A program made the translations under genes and the position numbers. Below the pieces are notes generated by a model, which searched no databases, was not told the DNA's origin, and was given only the letters and a program-made list of their open reading frames with translations. Below are positions 32,011 to 40,393 of a DNA stretch of 50,028 nucleotides, piece by piece. Each line of letters begins with the position of its first letter. Positions within the stretch are counted from its first letter, which is position 1. The DNA comes from Chryseobacterium flavum (GTDB lineage: Bacteria; Bacteroidota; Bacteroidia; Flavobacteriales; Weeksellaceae). The stretch is from contig NZ_QNUE01000024.1 of NCBI RefSeq assembly GCF_003385595.1, forward strand, positions 1 to 50,028. The letters run 5' to 3'.

Positions 32011-32466
32011 ATGAATAAAAAGCTTATCATTTACGTGCCTTTTTTGTTGCTCATGCTTATGGTAAGTTGTGAAAAGAAATATCAAAGTCCTGCTCATTAT
32101 AAAAATGACCTGTTTGCCAATGAAAATGAAGAAGGAAAAGCCTATATTATGAATGAAGAAGAATGCTTTGATGGCAGTGAAATGGTTATTGCCAGTTCAG
32201 AGGTAAAATTGGTCGATAGTTCAAAAGGACGGGGAAGACCATTCTATATTTATAAAATCAGATCAGGTAAGGTACTGAAAACCATAAGGGACTCTGTGAC
32301 GGAATATCCGATGCAATTTCTGTCAGCACAGAGGTTAAAACTTAAAAATGACTCTATATATGTATATCTGAAGAGCCTTCAGGGATATCGCTTTATAGCA
32401 AAAGACCGGAATCTCAGATATCAGTGGCTGAAAGCTGCTCCTGTATATTCTGTAAAAAAACAATAA
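32011..32466 (+). CDS. Lipoprotein of unknown function
   Basis: A 151-residue predicted lipoprotein starting MNKKLIIYVPFLLLMLMVSC (lipobox MVSC); an ATG four codons upstream at 31999 is equally possible. The mature part is small and soluble, with 'KAYIMNEEECFDGSEMVIA' and 'RPFYIYKIRSGKVLKTI', and no family I recognise. It stands alone between the tssC terminator and the mutY promoter. Confidence 0.7.
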   Translation: MNKKLIIYVPFLLLMLMVSCEKKYQSPAHYKNDLFANENEEGKAYIMNEEECFDGSEMVIASSEVKLVDSSKGRGRPFYIYKIRSGKVLKTIRDSVTEYPMQFLSAQRLKLKNDSIYVYLKSLQGYRFIAKDRNLRYQWLKAAPVYSVKKQ

Positions 32467-32472
32467 ATAGCC

Positions 32473-32480
32473 TATCTTTG
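32473..32480 (+). promoter_or_regulatory. Candidate -7 box for mutY
   Basis: TATCTTTG followed by C matches TAnnTTTG, 60 bp before the mutY start. Confidence 0.5.
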
Positions 32481-32487
32481 CATACTC

Positions 32488-32517
32488 AAATAAACCATAT
32501 GAAGACACGGTTTATTT
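32488..32517 (+). repeat. Hairpin in the mutY leader
   Basis: AAATAAACC (32488-32496) pairs perfectly with GGTTTATTT (32509-32517), loop 12 nt, starting about 7 bp past the -7 box. It would form at the very 5' end of the mutY mRNA; a six-codon ORF (ATG 32500) overlaps it. Confidence 0.45.
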
Positions 32518-32540
32518 AATAGTAAAACAAATTAAGGTTT

Positions 32541-33575
32541 TTGGAAAAAAATAGAACAGCTACGGAATTTCTTCATATAGGAAACAGGCTTTTAGACTGG
32601 TATAAAAATAACGCAAGAGACCTTCCTTTCAGGCAGACAAAAGATCCATATAAGATCTGGATCTGTGAAATTGTATTTCAGCAGACCAGGATAAACCAGG
32701 GATTAAATCATTACAATAACTTCATTAAAAGGTTTCCGGATATAAAAACTTTAGCGGAAGCCGGAGAAAATGAGGTTTTACTCTATTGGAAAGGTCTGGG
32801 TTATTACTCAAGGGCAATTAATATCCACAAGGCAGCGAAGCAGATCATGAATGATCATCAGGGTGTATTTCCATCTCTGTATGAAGATATTTTAAAATTA
32901 AAAGGAGTTGGAAAATATACTGCAGCAGCAGTTTCAAGCATTTGTTTCGGAGGAAGCCTGCCTGCAGTTGACGGGAATTTTTACCGTGTCTTAAGCCGTT
33001 TTTTTGCTGATGATTTTGATGTTTCCAATTCAAGGGCTTTTACCTACTTTTCTGAGTTGGCAACTCTGGTTATGCCGGAGAATGTTGGTGATTTCAATCA
33101 GGCAATGATGGATCTGGGTTCAGAAATCTGTAAGCCTAAAAATCCACTTTGTGAGGAATGTCCTATCAGTGGAGAATGTCTGGCATTTTCATTACAAAAA
33201 ACATCTGATTATCCTGTAAAGACAAAAAAAACAAAAGCAGAAAACCTTTCTCTGATTTACTATTTTATTCACAGAGAAGGACAATTCCTGATACATCAGA
33301 GACCGGATGATTTTATCTGGAAAAAACTATTTGAGTTTCCTTCTTCTCTTCCGTCAGAAATGGAAAGATTTGTTACTGGTTCTAAAATAATCAACCATAA
33401 ACTGACTCACAAAAACTTAACCATTGAAATAGTTAATGTTGAGGTCAGTTCCGAGAAAGTATGGAATGATTTTATAATTGAAAATCAGTACCTCATCACA
33501 GATGTTGAAGGCTCCCATGAAAAATCCTTCCCGAAACCTCTGGAAAATTACATTCAAAACTCTCTGAAAGACTGA
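32541..33575 (+). CDS. mutY: A/G-specific adenine DNA glycosylase
   Basis: Removes adenine mispaired with 8-oxoguanine or guanine in base-excision repair. The start is TTG at 32541 (MEKNRTATEF); no ATG lies in frame between the upstream stop and the first conserved motif. Catalytic Glu43 sits in 'WICEIVFQQTR', the helix-hairpin-helix is 'LKGVGKYTAAA', and the catalytic Asp is in 'AVDGNFYRVLSR'. The iron-sulfur loop C-x6-C-x2-C-x5-C is intact (Cys197, 204, 207, 213). The C-terminal NUDIX-like 8-oxoG recognition domain covers about residues 230-340. gldD follows after 44 bp. Confidence 0.95.
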   Translation: MEKNRTATEFLHIGNRLLDWYKNNARDLPFRQTKDPYKIWICEIVFQQTRINQGLNHYNNFIKRFPDIKTLAEAGENEVLLYWKGLGYYSRAINIHKAAKQIMNDHQGVFPSLYEDILKLKGVGKYTAAAVSSICFGGSLPAVDGNFYRVLSRFFADDFDVSNSRAFTYFSELATLVMPENVGDFNQAMMDLGSEICKPKNPLCEECPISGECLAFSLQKTSDYPVKTKKTKAENLSLIYYFIHREGQFLIHQRPDDFIWKKLFEFPSSLPSEMERFVTGSKIINHKLTHKNLTIEIVNVEVSSEKVWNDFIIENQYLITDVEGSHEKSFPKPLENYIQNSLKD

Positions 33576-33607
33576 AATTTGTCTCCTTAAATCTGAAATC
33601 TAATTTG

Positions 33608-33615
33608 TACTTTTG
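33608..33615 (+). promoter_or_regulatory. -7 box almost abutting the gldD start codon
   Basis: TACTTTTG followed by C matches TAnnTTTG and ends 4 bp before the ATG at 33620. Transcripts from it would be leaderless or nearly so. No -33 TTG at ideal spacing. Confidence 0.45.
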
Positions 33616-33619
33616 CAAA

Positions 33620-34177
33620 ATGATTAAAAAAGTCATTTTTATTTTTGTATCACTGCTGTTAATTTCATGTGGAAAAGACCCTGTCCCGAAACCTTACGGA
33701 GAACTGCGTCTGGAATATCCGGCTCCCAGATATCAGAAATTTGAAAACAATTGTGCCTATACTTTTGAATATTCAGATTTTGCTTCTGTGACTGATGCCA
33801 AAAGGCCCTGCTGGTATTATCTGAATTATCCAAAGATGAAAGCAAAGCTTTTTATTACCTATTATCCGATACAGAATGATTTTGCAGAACATATTAAGGA
33901 AGCTGAGAAAATGGTGTATGAACATACCATCAAAGCCAGTGCTATTGATACAAAATCTTTTGAGTATCCGGAAAAGAAGGTGTACGGAAACTTCTATGAA
34001 CTAAAAGGACAAACTGCTTCCAATCTTCAATTTTACATTACAGACAGTACAAAACATTTTGTGACTGCTTACCTATATTTTAATACGAGACCTAAACCGG
34101 ACTCTCTGGCTCCCGCAGTAAACTATATCAAAAATGATATGAAGCATCTGCTGGATTCTTTTGAATGGAAAAAATAA
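33620..34177 (+). CDS. gldD: GldD-like gliding motility lipoprotein
   Basis: A 185-residue lipoprotein starting MIKKVIFIFVSLLLISC (lipobox LISC) at 33620; an upstream in-frame alternative start adds five residues. The mature region 'KPYGELRLEYPAPRYQKFE' is the family hallmark, followed by 'CAYTFEYSDFA' and 'FVTAYLYFNTRPKPDSLAP'. GldD is required for gliding in Flavobacterium johnsoniae and is kept in many non-gliding Flavobacteriia, where it is associated with the type IX secretion and gliding machinery. mutY and gldD neighbouring each other is seen in related genomes. Confidence 0.92.
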   Translation: MIKKVIFIFVSLLLISCGKDPVPKPYGELRLEYPAPRYQKFENNCAYTFEYSDFASVTDAKRPCWYYLNYPKMKAKLFITYYPIQNDFAEHIKEAEKMVYEHTIKASAIDTKSFEYPEKKVYGNFYELKGQTASNLQFYITDSTKHFVTAYLYFNTRPKPDSLAPAVNYIKNDMKHLLDSFEWKK

Positions 34178-34204
34178 TTACTTTTAATATACATTGAAAA
34201 ATAT

Positions 34205-35128
34205 ATGAAACTTTTAGTTGTAGGAAGTGTTGCATTTGATGCAATCGAAACACCATTTGGTAAAACGGACAAAATTTTAGGCGGTGCTGCCACTTATATT
34301 GGAATCACTTCATCTATTTTAGGCGTTAAATCTGGTATTGTTTCTGTTGTAGGAGGAGATTTTCCACAGGAGCATCTTGATATGTTCACAAGCAGAGAAG
34401 TAAATATCGAAGGGATTGAAATCGTAAAAGAAGGAAAAACTTTCTTCTGGGCCGGAAGGTATCATAATGATCTGAACACCAGAGATACATTAGCTACCGA
34501 AGTGAATGTACTGGAGAATTTTGATCCTAAGATTCCGGATTCAATGCAGGATGCTGAAATTTTATTACTCGGAAACCTACACCCCGGAGTTCAGCTTTCA
34601 GTACTTGAAAAAATGAACAACCGTCCTAAGCTTGTCATCCTTGATACTATGAATTTCTGGATGGATACGGCCTGGGATATACTTATGGATATGATTGCTA
34701 AAACAGATGTGATTACAATTAATGATGAAGAGGCTAGACAGCTTTCAGGAGAATATTCGCTGGTAAAAGCTGCTAAGAAGATTCATACCATGGGACCTGA
34801 ATATGTAATTATTAAGAAAGGAGAACATGGCGCTCTGCTTTTCCATGATAATAAGGTATTTGCTATTCCGGCACTTCCTTTGGAAGATGTTTTTGATCCG
34901 ACAGGTGCAGGAGATACTTTTGCAGGAGGTTTTGCAGCTTATCTTGCCAAGAAAGGAAAAATTGATTTCGAAACCATGAAATCTGCACTTATCGTAGGGT
35001 CTGCAATGGCTTCATTTACAGTAGAAAAATTTGGAACAGAAAGAATTCAGGAGGTAAAAGAATCCGATATGTTTAGCCGATTGAGACAATTCAAAGAATT
35101 AACGACATTTGATATTGAAGTGCAGTAA
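34205..35128 (+). CDS. PfkB-family sugar/nucleoside kinase
   Basis: A 307-residue cytoplasmic kinase of the ribokinase/PfkB family. The N-terminus 'MKLLVVGSVAFDAIETPFGK' leads into 'ILGGAATYIGITSSILG' (substrate side), and the C-terminal signature 'DPTGAGDTFAGGF' carries catalytic base Asp237. It phosphorylates a sugar or nucleoside with ATP; the substrate is not readable, though adenosine-kinase-like members share this opening. The gap to gldD is only 27 bp, so they are probably co-transcribed. Confidence 0.9.
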   Translation: MKLLVVGSVAFDAIETPFGKTDKILGGAATYIGITSSILGVKSGIVSVVGGDFPQEHLDMFTSREVNIEGIEIVKEGKTFFWAGRYHNDLNTRDTLATEVNVLENFDPKIPDSMQDAEILLLGNLHPGVQLSVLEKMNNRPKLVILDTMNFWMDTAWDILMDMIAKTDVITINDEEARQLSGEYSLVKAAKKIHTMGPEYVIIKKGEHGALLFHDNKVFAIPALPLEDVFDPTGAGDTFAGGFAAYLAKKGKIDFETMKSALIVGSAMASFTVEKFGTERIQEVKESDMFSRLRQFKELTTFDIEVQ

Positions 35129-35162
35129 ATAAGTCTTTTTAAGAAATATTTATAATAAAAAA

Positions 35163-35194
35163 TTGAGTGAAATTCGTTAAGAATTCTAAATTTG
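35163..35194 (+). promoter_or_regulatory. Promoter of the PPIase gene (TTG-N21-TAAATTTG)
   Basis: -33 TTG (35163-35165), 21 bp, then TAAATTTG followed by C (35187-35194), 21 bp before the ATG. Confidence 0.6.
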
Positions 35195-35215
35195 CAACTT
35201 GTTTAAAATAGTAAA

Positions 35216-36583
35216 ATGACACATAAACTAAAAATCACTTTTCTTCTTGGGGTTTTCATGATGATTTTTTCTTCAAATATGATGAAAGCTCAGTTAAAAC
35301 AAGGAGATTTAGTGGATGGTATTGCTGCTGTTATCGGTGATGAGATTGTTTTGGAATCCGATGTGATCGAACAGATGAATTATGGAAAGCAGCAGGGAGC
35401 TACAGACACTGATAAATGTGAGTTCCTGGAAAACCTGATCAGTAATAAACTGCTTGTTTACGAAGCAAAAAAGGATACACTAATTGAAAACCGTTCTGCA
35501 GCGATCAAGGAACAGGCCAATGCAAAATACCGTCAGTTGCTTTCTCAATTTCCCGATGAAAAGGCGATGCTTGCAGCTTATAAGTTCAGAAATGCCTACG
35601 AAATGAAAAATGCTATCGAAAAGATAGATACAGACCAGTATTATGGACAGGCAAAATACCAGAGAGTGACTGAAAAAGCTGATGTAACTCCGAATGAGGT
35701 AACAGATTTTTATAATCTGTATAAACTGCAGTTACCACAGGTAAAAGATGAAATAACTTTAGCCCAGATCATGATATACCCCAGTTTGACAGAAGCTCAT
35801 AAACAGGATCTGATCAACAGATTAAAAAAGATTAAACAGGATATCCTGGCAGGAGAAAGTTTCGAGAGTCAGGCCAGAATTTACTCTGAAGATGAAGGAT
35901 CTGCAGCAAACGGAGGACTTTATAAAAATATCAATAAAGGACAAATGGTAAAGCCATTTGAAGCAGCAGCCTTAAACCTTCAGGAGAATGAAATTTCTGA
36001 TCCCGTTGAATCTGAATTCGGATATCATATCATTCAATTACTGAAAAAATCAGGTAAGGTATATGATGCAAGACATATCTTGCTGAAAGCTACTCCTACC
36101 GATGATGAAATCAAAACTGCAAAAGCAAAGCTGGACAGTATAAGAGGATTGATAATGGAGGGTAAAATGACATTTAAAGATGCAGCCTTTAAATTTTCGG
36201 ATGATAAAAGAACCAAATTTAATGCTGGTGTAATTACAGGAGCAGACGGTTCAGACAAAATTGAAAGGGAAAGTATTCCGGGTACAATTACCTACGAATT
36301 AGCAGGTTTAAATAAGGGAGATATCACTACTGCTTTTGAAGATGAAGAAAATAGAAGAAAGGCAATTAAGATTATTAAATTGGAAGATGTGATTCCTGCT
36401 CACCAGATTACCTTGGAAACAGATTTCAACAGAATCAAACAAATGGCACTCAATAAAAAGAAGAACGAAATGGTTGAAAAATTTGTAAGTTCTAAACTGC
36501 CAAATATCTTTATTTCTATTAATGGACGTTATGATAGTTGTAATTTCAAATCCAACTGGAAAAAAAATACAGCTAAAAAATAA
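35216..36583 (+). CDS. SurA-like periplasmic peptidyl-prolyl isomerase
   Basis: A 455-residue exported chaperone/PPIase. The signal peptide ends '..SNMMKAQ'. A SurA-type N-terminal chaperone domain follows ('VDGIAAVIGDEIVLESDVIE', 'LENLISNKLLVYEAKKD'), then two parvulin domains: about residues 172-275 ('ESFESQARIYSEDEGSAANG', 'FGYHIIQLLK') and about 285-395 ('RHILLKATPTDDEI', 'AFKFSDDKRTKFNAG'). It probably helps fold outer-membrane proteins. Single-gene unit, own promoter and strong terminator. Confidence 0.92.
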   Translation: MTHKLKITFLLGVFMMIFSSNMMKAQLKQGDLVDGIAAVIGDEIVLESDVIEQMNYGKQQGATDTDKCEFLENLISNKLLVYEAKKDTLIENRSAAIKEQANAKYRQLLSQFPDEKAMLAAYKFRNAYEMKNAIEKIDTDQYYGQAKYQRVTEKADVTPNEVTDFYNLYKLQLPQVKDEITLAQIMIYPSLTEAHKQDLINRLKKIKQDILAGESFESQARIYSEDEGSAANGGLYKNINKGQMVKPFEAAALNLQENEISDPVESEFGYHIIQLLKKSGKVYDARHILLKATPTDDEIKTAKAKLDSIRGLIMEGKMTFKDAAFKFSDDKRTKFNAGVITGADGSDKIERESIPGTITYELAGLNKGDITTAFEDEENRRKAIKIIKLEDVIPAHQITLETDFNRIKQMALNKKKNEMVEKFVSSKLPNIFISINGRYDSCNFKSNWKKNTAKK

Positions 36584-36618
36584 AAAAAAGCCTTCAGGAT
36601 TTCTGAAGGCTTTTTTTG
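36584..36618 (+). terminator. Terminator of the PPIase gene
   Basis: AAAAGCCTTCAG pairs with CTGAAGGCTTTT around GATTT, followed by T; immediately past the stop codon. Confidence 0.9.
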
Positions 36619-36698
36619 CCATTTTAAGTTCCATGAATTCATATTGAAAATATGGATTTAGATTTCATGTAAACCCTTTGTTTTTAGTATTTTTACGC

Positions 36699-37688
36699 AT
36701 GAGCAATTTTATAGATTTTAATTCAGCAAAAAAAATACATCAGATGCAAACCAGTCAAAATAGGGTTACAGAACTTTTTAATATAAAATATCCGATTATA
36801 CAGGCCGGTATGATCTGGCATTCCGGGTGGAGACTGGCATCTGCAGTTTCCAATTGTGGAGGATTAGGCTTAATTGGAGCAGGTAGTATGTACCCTGATA
36901 TCTTACGGGAGAATATTCAAAAATGTAAACAGGCAACTGATAAGCCATTCGGCGTAAATGTTCCCATGCTGTATCCTAATCTGGAAGAAATTATCCAGAT
37001 TATTCTGGAAGAAGGTGTGAAAATTGTTTTTACCTCAGCAGGAAATCCTAAAACGTATACAGAAACACTTCAGAAAGAAGGTCTGAAAGTTACCCATGTG
37101 GTTTCTTCTACCAAATTTGCAGTAAAATGCGAAGATGCCGGAGTAGATGCTGTAGTAGCGGAAGGCTTTGAGGCAGGAGGGCATAACGGAAGAGATGAAA
37201 CTACAACATTTTGCCTGATTCCTAATGTCAAAAAGCATATATCCAAACCATTGATTGCTGCCGGAGGAATAGCTTTGGGTTCGCAGATTAAAGCCGCAAT
37301 GATTCTTGGAGCAGATGGAGTACAGATAGGCTCTCGTTTTGCAGCTACTCATGAAGCAAGTGCCCATGAAAACTGGAAAAAGAAAATCACAGAATTACAG
37401 GAAGGAGATACACATCTTACCTTAAAAGAGCTAGCACCGGTAAGAATGGTAAAAAATAAATTTTTTGGAGAACTTGAAGATATTTATCAGAACGGCAGAA
37501 ATAAAGAAGCATTAATTGCATCATTGGGAAGAGCGAGGGCTAAAAGAGGAATGTTTGAAGGTGATATGGAAGAAGGTGAACTTGAAATCGGACAGGTTTC
37601 AGCTCTGATAGATGAAGTTTTACCTGTAGAAACGGTTTTCAGTCATCTTTTAAAGGAATTTGAAGAAACAAAAATGCCTGTTTTTTAA
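36699..37688 (+). CDS. Nitronate monooxygenase (NMO / 2-nitropropane dioxygenase family)
   Basis: A 329-residue FMN-dependent TIM-barrel enzyme; the start is MSNFIDFN at 36699 (an upstream TTG at 36678 is less likely). Family signatures are 'YPIIQAGMIWHSGWRLASAV', 'SNCGGLGLIGAGSM', 'AVVAEGFEAGGHNG' (with the catalytic His) and 'GGIALGSQIKAAMILGADGV'. It oxidises nitronates such as propionate-3-nitronate; some homologues act on other substrates. The alpha/beta hydrolase gene starts 19 bp downstream, so they likely share a transcript. Confidence 0.92.
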   Translation: MSNFIDFNSAKKIHQMQTSQNRVTELFNIKYPIIQAGMIWHSGWRLASAVSNCGGLGLIGAGSMYPDILRENIQKCKQATDKPFGVNVPMLYPNLEEIIQIILEEGVKIVFTSAGNPKTYTETLQKEGLKVTHVVSSTKFAVKCEDAGVDAVVAEGFEAGGHNGRDETTTFCLIPNVKKHISKPLIAAGGIALGSQIKAAMILGADGVQIGSRFAATHEASAHENWKKKITELQEGDTHLTLKELAPVRMVKNKFFGELEDIYQNGRNKEALIASLGRARAKRGMFEGDMEEGELEIGQVSALIDEVLPVETVFSHLLKEFEETKMPVF

Positions 37689-37707
37689 AATAACATGATT
37701 GGGAATA

Positions 37708-38478
37708 ATGGAGGAAAGAATAATCGATGTAAAAGGTAAAAAACTATATATAAAATATGATTTTTCATTCGGGGAGAGGCCAACGCTCATATTTTTACAT
37801 GATTCTCTGGGATGTGCGCAGCTTTGGAGAGACTTTCCCGAAAGATTATCCGAAGCTACAAAATGTAATGTACTGATATATGATCGTTTGGGGTACGGAA
37901 AATCCTATCCGATGCCTACTTATGAGAGACCGGTGAATTATATGGAGCTTGAAGCAGATTTGTTAAGCAGTCTGTTGACAGAGCTTAATATTGATAAGGC
38001 AATTCTGTTCGGACATAGTGATGGAGGAACAATTGCCTTAATTACTGCTTCCAAGTACAGGGAAAAAGTACAGGCAGTCATTTGTGAAGCCGGGCATATT
38101 TTTGTGGAAGAAGTAACCTTAAAAGGAATCTATGATGCCCTGGAAACCTATAAAACCACAAACCTTGCTGAACGTTTACAGAAATATCATGGTGATAAAG
38201 TAAAAACACTTTTCAAAGCATGGACTGAGACATGGACCCGCGAAGATTACAGAACTTGGAATATTGAGTATCTTTTGAAAGATATCATTTGTCCGTTACT
38301 CTTTATTCAGGGAGATGCTGATGAATATGGAAGTTTAGAACAGGTTAACAGAACAATTAATCAGGTGGGTGGTACATCAGAAAAATATATCATTCCCGGG
38401 GCCGGACATACACCGCATAAGGAAATGCCGGACATGATAATAGAAAAATCTGCCGCGTTTATTGAGGAGATCTCCTGA
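37708..38478 (+). CDS. Alpha/beta hydrolase
   Basis: A 256-residue cytoplasmic hydrolase starting MEERIIDVKGKKLYI at 37708. The fold is clear: oxyanion region 'LIFLHDSLGCAQLWRDFP', nucleophile elbow 'FGHSDGGTIAL' with the catalytic Ser, acid 'FIQGDADEYG' and catalytic His in 'IPGAGHTPHKEMP'. The substrate is unknown. It follows the nitronate monooxygenase closely and its unit ends at a perfect 15-bp inverted repeat (38501-38542). Confidence 0.9.
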   Translation: MEERIIDVKGKKLYIKYDFSFGERPTLIFLHDSLGCAQLWRDFPERLSEATKCNVLIYDRLGYGKSYPMPTYERPVNYMELEADLLSSLLTELNIDKAILFGHSDGGTIALITASKYREKVQAVICEAGHIFVEEVTLKGIYDALETYKTTNLAERLQKYHGDKVKTLFKAWTETWTREDYRTWNIEYLLKDIICPLLFIQGDADEYGSLEQVNRTINQVGGTSEKYIIPGAGHTPHKEMPDMIIEKSAAFIEEIS

Positions 38479-38500
38479 TGTAGGTGATGTATCCGTTATA

Positions 38501-38542
38501 ATATCAAAAAGACTGTTTAGAAATAAGCAGTCTTTTTGATAT
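38501..38542. terminator. Perfect 15-bp inverted repeat, bidirectional terminator
   Basis: ATATCAAAAAGACTG (38501-38515) pairs perfectly with CAGTCTTTTTGATAT (38528-38542). Confidence 0.8.
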
Positions 38543-38877
38543 ATGTACACCTATTTGTATGAAACTAAGAGTATATATACGAAATTACACAAAATATACA
38601 AATAAAAAGGAGTGCTTTCAATCAAAAATTTTGTATGTACTTTACCGGATTTTATTTAAATATTAGAACTTTAGAAATGTAAATTTTTAATTTTATTTTT
38701 TTATCGAAATATAGATTTTATTGCTATCATATAATTAATTGCAAATCATGCAGGATTATATAATTTTTGCCTTTTTTTATTTTTAAGAACCTTCTTTTAT
38801 TTAACATAATTTTTTTTGTATCCCGTAATTGCAAAAAACATACAATAAAATACACGTAACAGTGATATATATGTTGC

Positions 38878-38885
38878 TATTTTTG
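38878..38885 (+). promoter_or_regulatory. Candidate -7 box
   Basis: TATTTTTG matches TAnnTTTG, 27 bp before the ATG of the 48-codon ORF. No -33 element seen. Confidence 0.35.
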
Positions 38886-38912
38886 TCTTGTCAGTAATGG
38901 AGATAATTAAAA

Positions 38913-39059
38913 ATGAGATGTTATGAAAATGATTTCAGGGAATATATTGAAAATTGGAGAGGGAAGAATAATGATATGTTTAATATGAAGCAGATAAGAT
39001 TCTTATTATCTGTATCAGCAGTTGTATTTCTTAAAATACAACTGTTTCCTGTCCACTAA
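38913..39059 (+). CDS. Possible 48-residue protein, doubtful
   Basis: ATG 38913 to TAA 39057-39059. From the inner Met it reads 'MKQIRFLLSVSAVVFLKIQL', which looks like a signal peptide without a mature protein. The 3' half contains a perfect 11-bp hairpin, which argues for a non-coding role. It could be the stub of a lost secreted protein, a small membrane peptide, or chance. Confidence 0.25.
   Translation: MRCYENDFREYIENWRGKNNDMFNMKQIRFLLSVSAVVFLKIQLFPVH
39019..39044 (+). repeat. Perfect 11-bp hairpin
   Basis: CAGTTGTATTT (39019-39029) and AAATACAACTG (39034-39044), loop CTTA, followed by TTTCCTG. It could terminate or stabilise a short upstream RNA. Confidence 0.55.
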
Positions 39060-39253
39060 AAAAGAAGGTCAATACCTGTTGAAATAGAAAAATATTTAAA
39101 TCAAGTATCAATAGGATAAAGATTTATGCTACATGCAGGAGGCAAAACCATTGAATAATGAAAGAAATAAGTTTTTTTATATGTTTTTAAAGATTTTGGA
39201 CAATGGATTGTTCCATCATGTTCATGCTTTAAAAGAATGAGGTTTGATTAGGG

Positions 39254-39282
39254 AGAGATGCATTTTTGCATCTCTTTTTATT
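39254..39282 (+). terminator. Plus-strand intrinsic terminator
   Basis: AGAGATGCA pairs with TGCATCTCT around TTTT, followed by T4. It points on the plus strand although the adjacent gene is on minus, so it implies a plus-strand transcript from the gene-poor region. Confidence 0.75.
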
Positions 39283-39286
39283 GCTT

Positions 39287-39907
39287 TTAAAGCAATTGGA
39301 TTTCGGCTGCAATATTTTCTCTTGCCTGTGCTTCGTAAGAGTTTTTAAAATAATCGGTTTTAAAAATGTTTTCAAACTCAAGAAAGTGTTGAAGAGCCTT
39401 TTTTCGTCCCGGTTTATAAAGAAAATCCGGATAAATGGAATATTCTTTTCTGATCTGTTGGGTATATTTCAGGTAAGTTTCAGGATCTTTTCCAAGAATA
39501 GAGAGATCGGCATCCAACAAATAATTGGTATCCTGATCTTTGGAATTTTGATGTGATTTTGTTGCCACAATCTGAGCAGTGACAATCTGTATTTTATCTT
39601 CACTTATGCCGGCTTTTTTTAATCTTTTTTCAGCAATAACAGCACTGTTTTCCTCATTGAATTTAGAAGTTGCATTATAGATGATATCGTGATAAAATAC
39701 CGAAAAAGAAACCGTTGTAAAATCTGAAATTTTATCAGATACGGTGTCAAGCTCCTGAAACATATTTTCAAGATGGGAGAGATTATGATAATACCTGTTT
39801 TTCTCAGAATATTTTTTCTCAATCTCCTTCCATAAATTAAAAGTTAAGGTCTGATCATCATATACAGACATACATAACTGTTCAAACCGATCTTTGAGAA
39901 TCATCAC
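39287..39907 (-). CDS. HD-domain predicted metal-dependent phosphohydrolase
   Basis: A 206-residue cytoplasmic protein of the HD superfamily. Metal-binding pieces are 'YYHNLSHLENMFQEL' (first His), 'VFYHDIIYNA' (HD pair) and 'TNYLLDADLSILG' (downstream Asp). Homologues are often annotated only as predicted HD phosphohydrolases and the substrate is unknown. The start may be either of the first two Met codons. It lies 23 bp downstream of the rhodanese gene and is probably co-transcribed with it. Confidence 0.88.
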   Translation of the reverse strand: MMILKDRFEQLCMSVYDDQTLTFNLWKEIEKKYSEKNRYYHNLSHLENMFQELDTVSDKISDFTTVSFSVFYHDIIYNATSKFNEENSAVIAEKRLKKAGISEDKIQIVTAQIVATKSHQNSKDQDTNYLLDADLSILGKDPETYLKYTQQIRKEYSIYPDFLYKPGRKKALQHFLEFENIFKTDYFKNSYEAQARENIAAEIQLL

Positions 39908-39930
39908 AAATGAAAATAAAAAAGGAACTT

Positions 39931-40230
39931 TTAAAAAGTTCCCTGATTTGCTTCAAGAACAGCTTTAAGCTCAGCCCAGCCTCCGCCGTTATAGCCGTCT
40001 TTTAGACCCTGTCCGTTAAGATATTCTAATGCTTTTCCACTTCTGTTTCCACTTCTGCAGAATAAGATTACTGGTTTTTCGATAGATAAGATCTCCTCTT
40101 TTCTGTCTTCTACTTCACCTAGCGGAATATTTTTCGCACCATCTATATTTCCGTCCATTTCAAGCTCCATAGGTTCACGAACGTCAATCAGTTCATAGTT
40201 ACCGGATTGTATTACTTCTATTAAAGACAT
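39931..40230 (-). CDS. Single-domain rhodanese-like protein
   Basis: A 99-residue cytoplasmic protein consisting of one rhodanese domain: 'YELIDVREPMELEMDG' and the active-site loop 'ILFCRSGNRSGKALEYL', with the persulfide-forming Cys at about residue 69. The six-residue CRSGNR loop is typical of sulfurtransferases, so it probably moves sulfane sulfur (PspE/GlpE-like). First gene of a unit with the HD protein. Confidence 0.92.
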   Translation of the reverse strand: MSLIEVIQSGNYELIDVREPMELEMDGNIDGAKNIPLGEVEDRKEEILSIEKPVILFCRSGNRSGKALEYLNGQGLKDGYNGGGWAELKAVLEANQGTF

Positions 40231-40372
40231 AATTGTTATTTTTAAATTAAATAGAGAACGAAAATACGTAATTTTTTTCTGAAAAATCCTAATAAATAAG
40301 ATTTAGGAAAGATAGAATACCGTGATTTTTTTTGGAATATACTGAAAGTCGGAAGATTGATAAAAATAGTCT

Positions 40373-40380
40373 TAATTTTG
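40373..40380 (+). promoter_or_regulatory. -7 box for queG
   Basis: TAATTTTG followed by C matches TAnnTTTG, 13 bp before the ATG at 40394, giving a very short leader. Confidence 0.5.
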
Positions 40381-40393
40381 CAAAGTGAAAATT

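Larger units (their letters stand above)
38479..39286. other. 808-bp gene-poor, AT-rich stretch with several hairpins
   Basis: It contains a strong bidirectional terminator (38501-38542), a candidate -7 box (38878-38885), a 48-codon ORF (38913-39059) of doubtful status, two hairpins inside that ORF (about 38991-39012 and 39019-39044) and a plus-strand terminator (39254-39282). The first 330 bp after the terminator hold nothing I recognise. A plus-strand transcript of about 390 nt from 38890 to 39280 is plausible. Confidence 0.5.
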
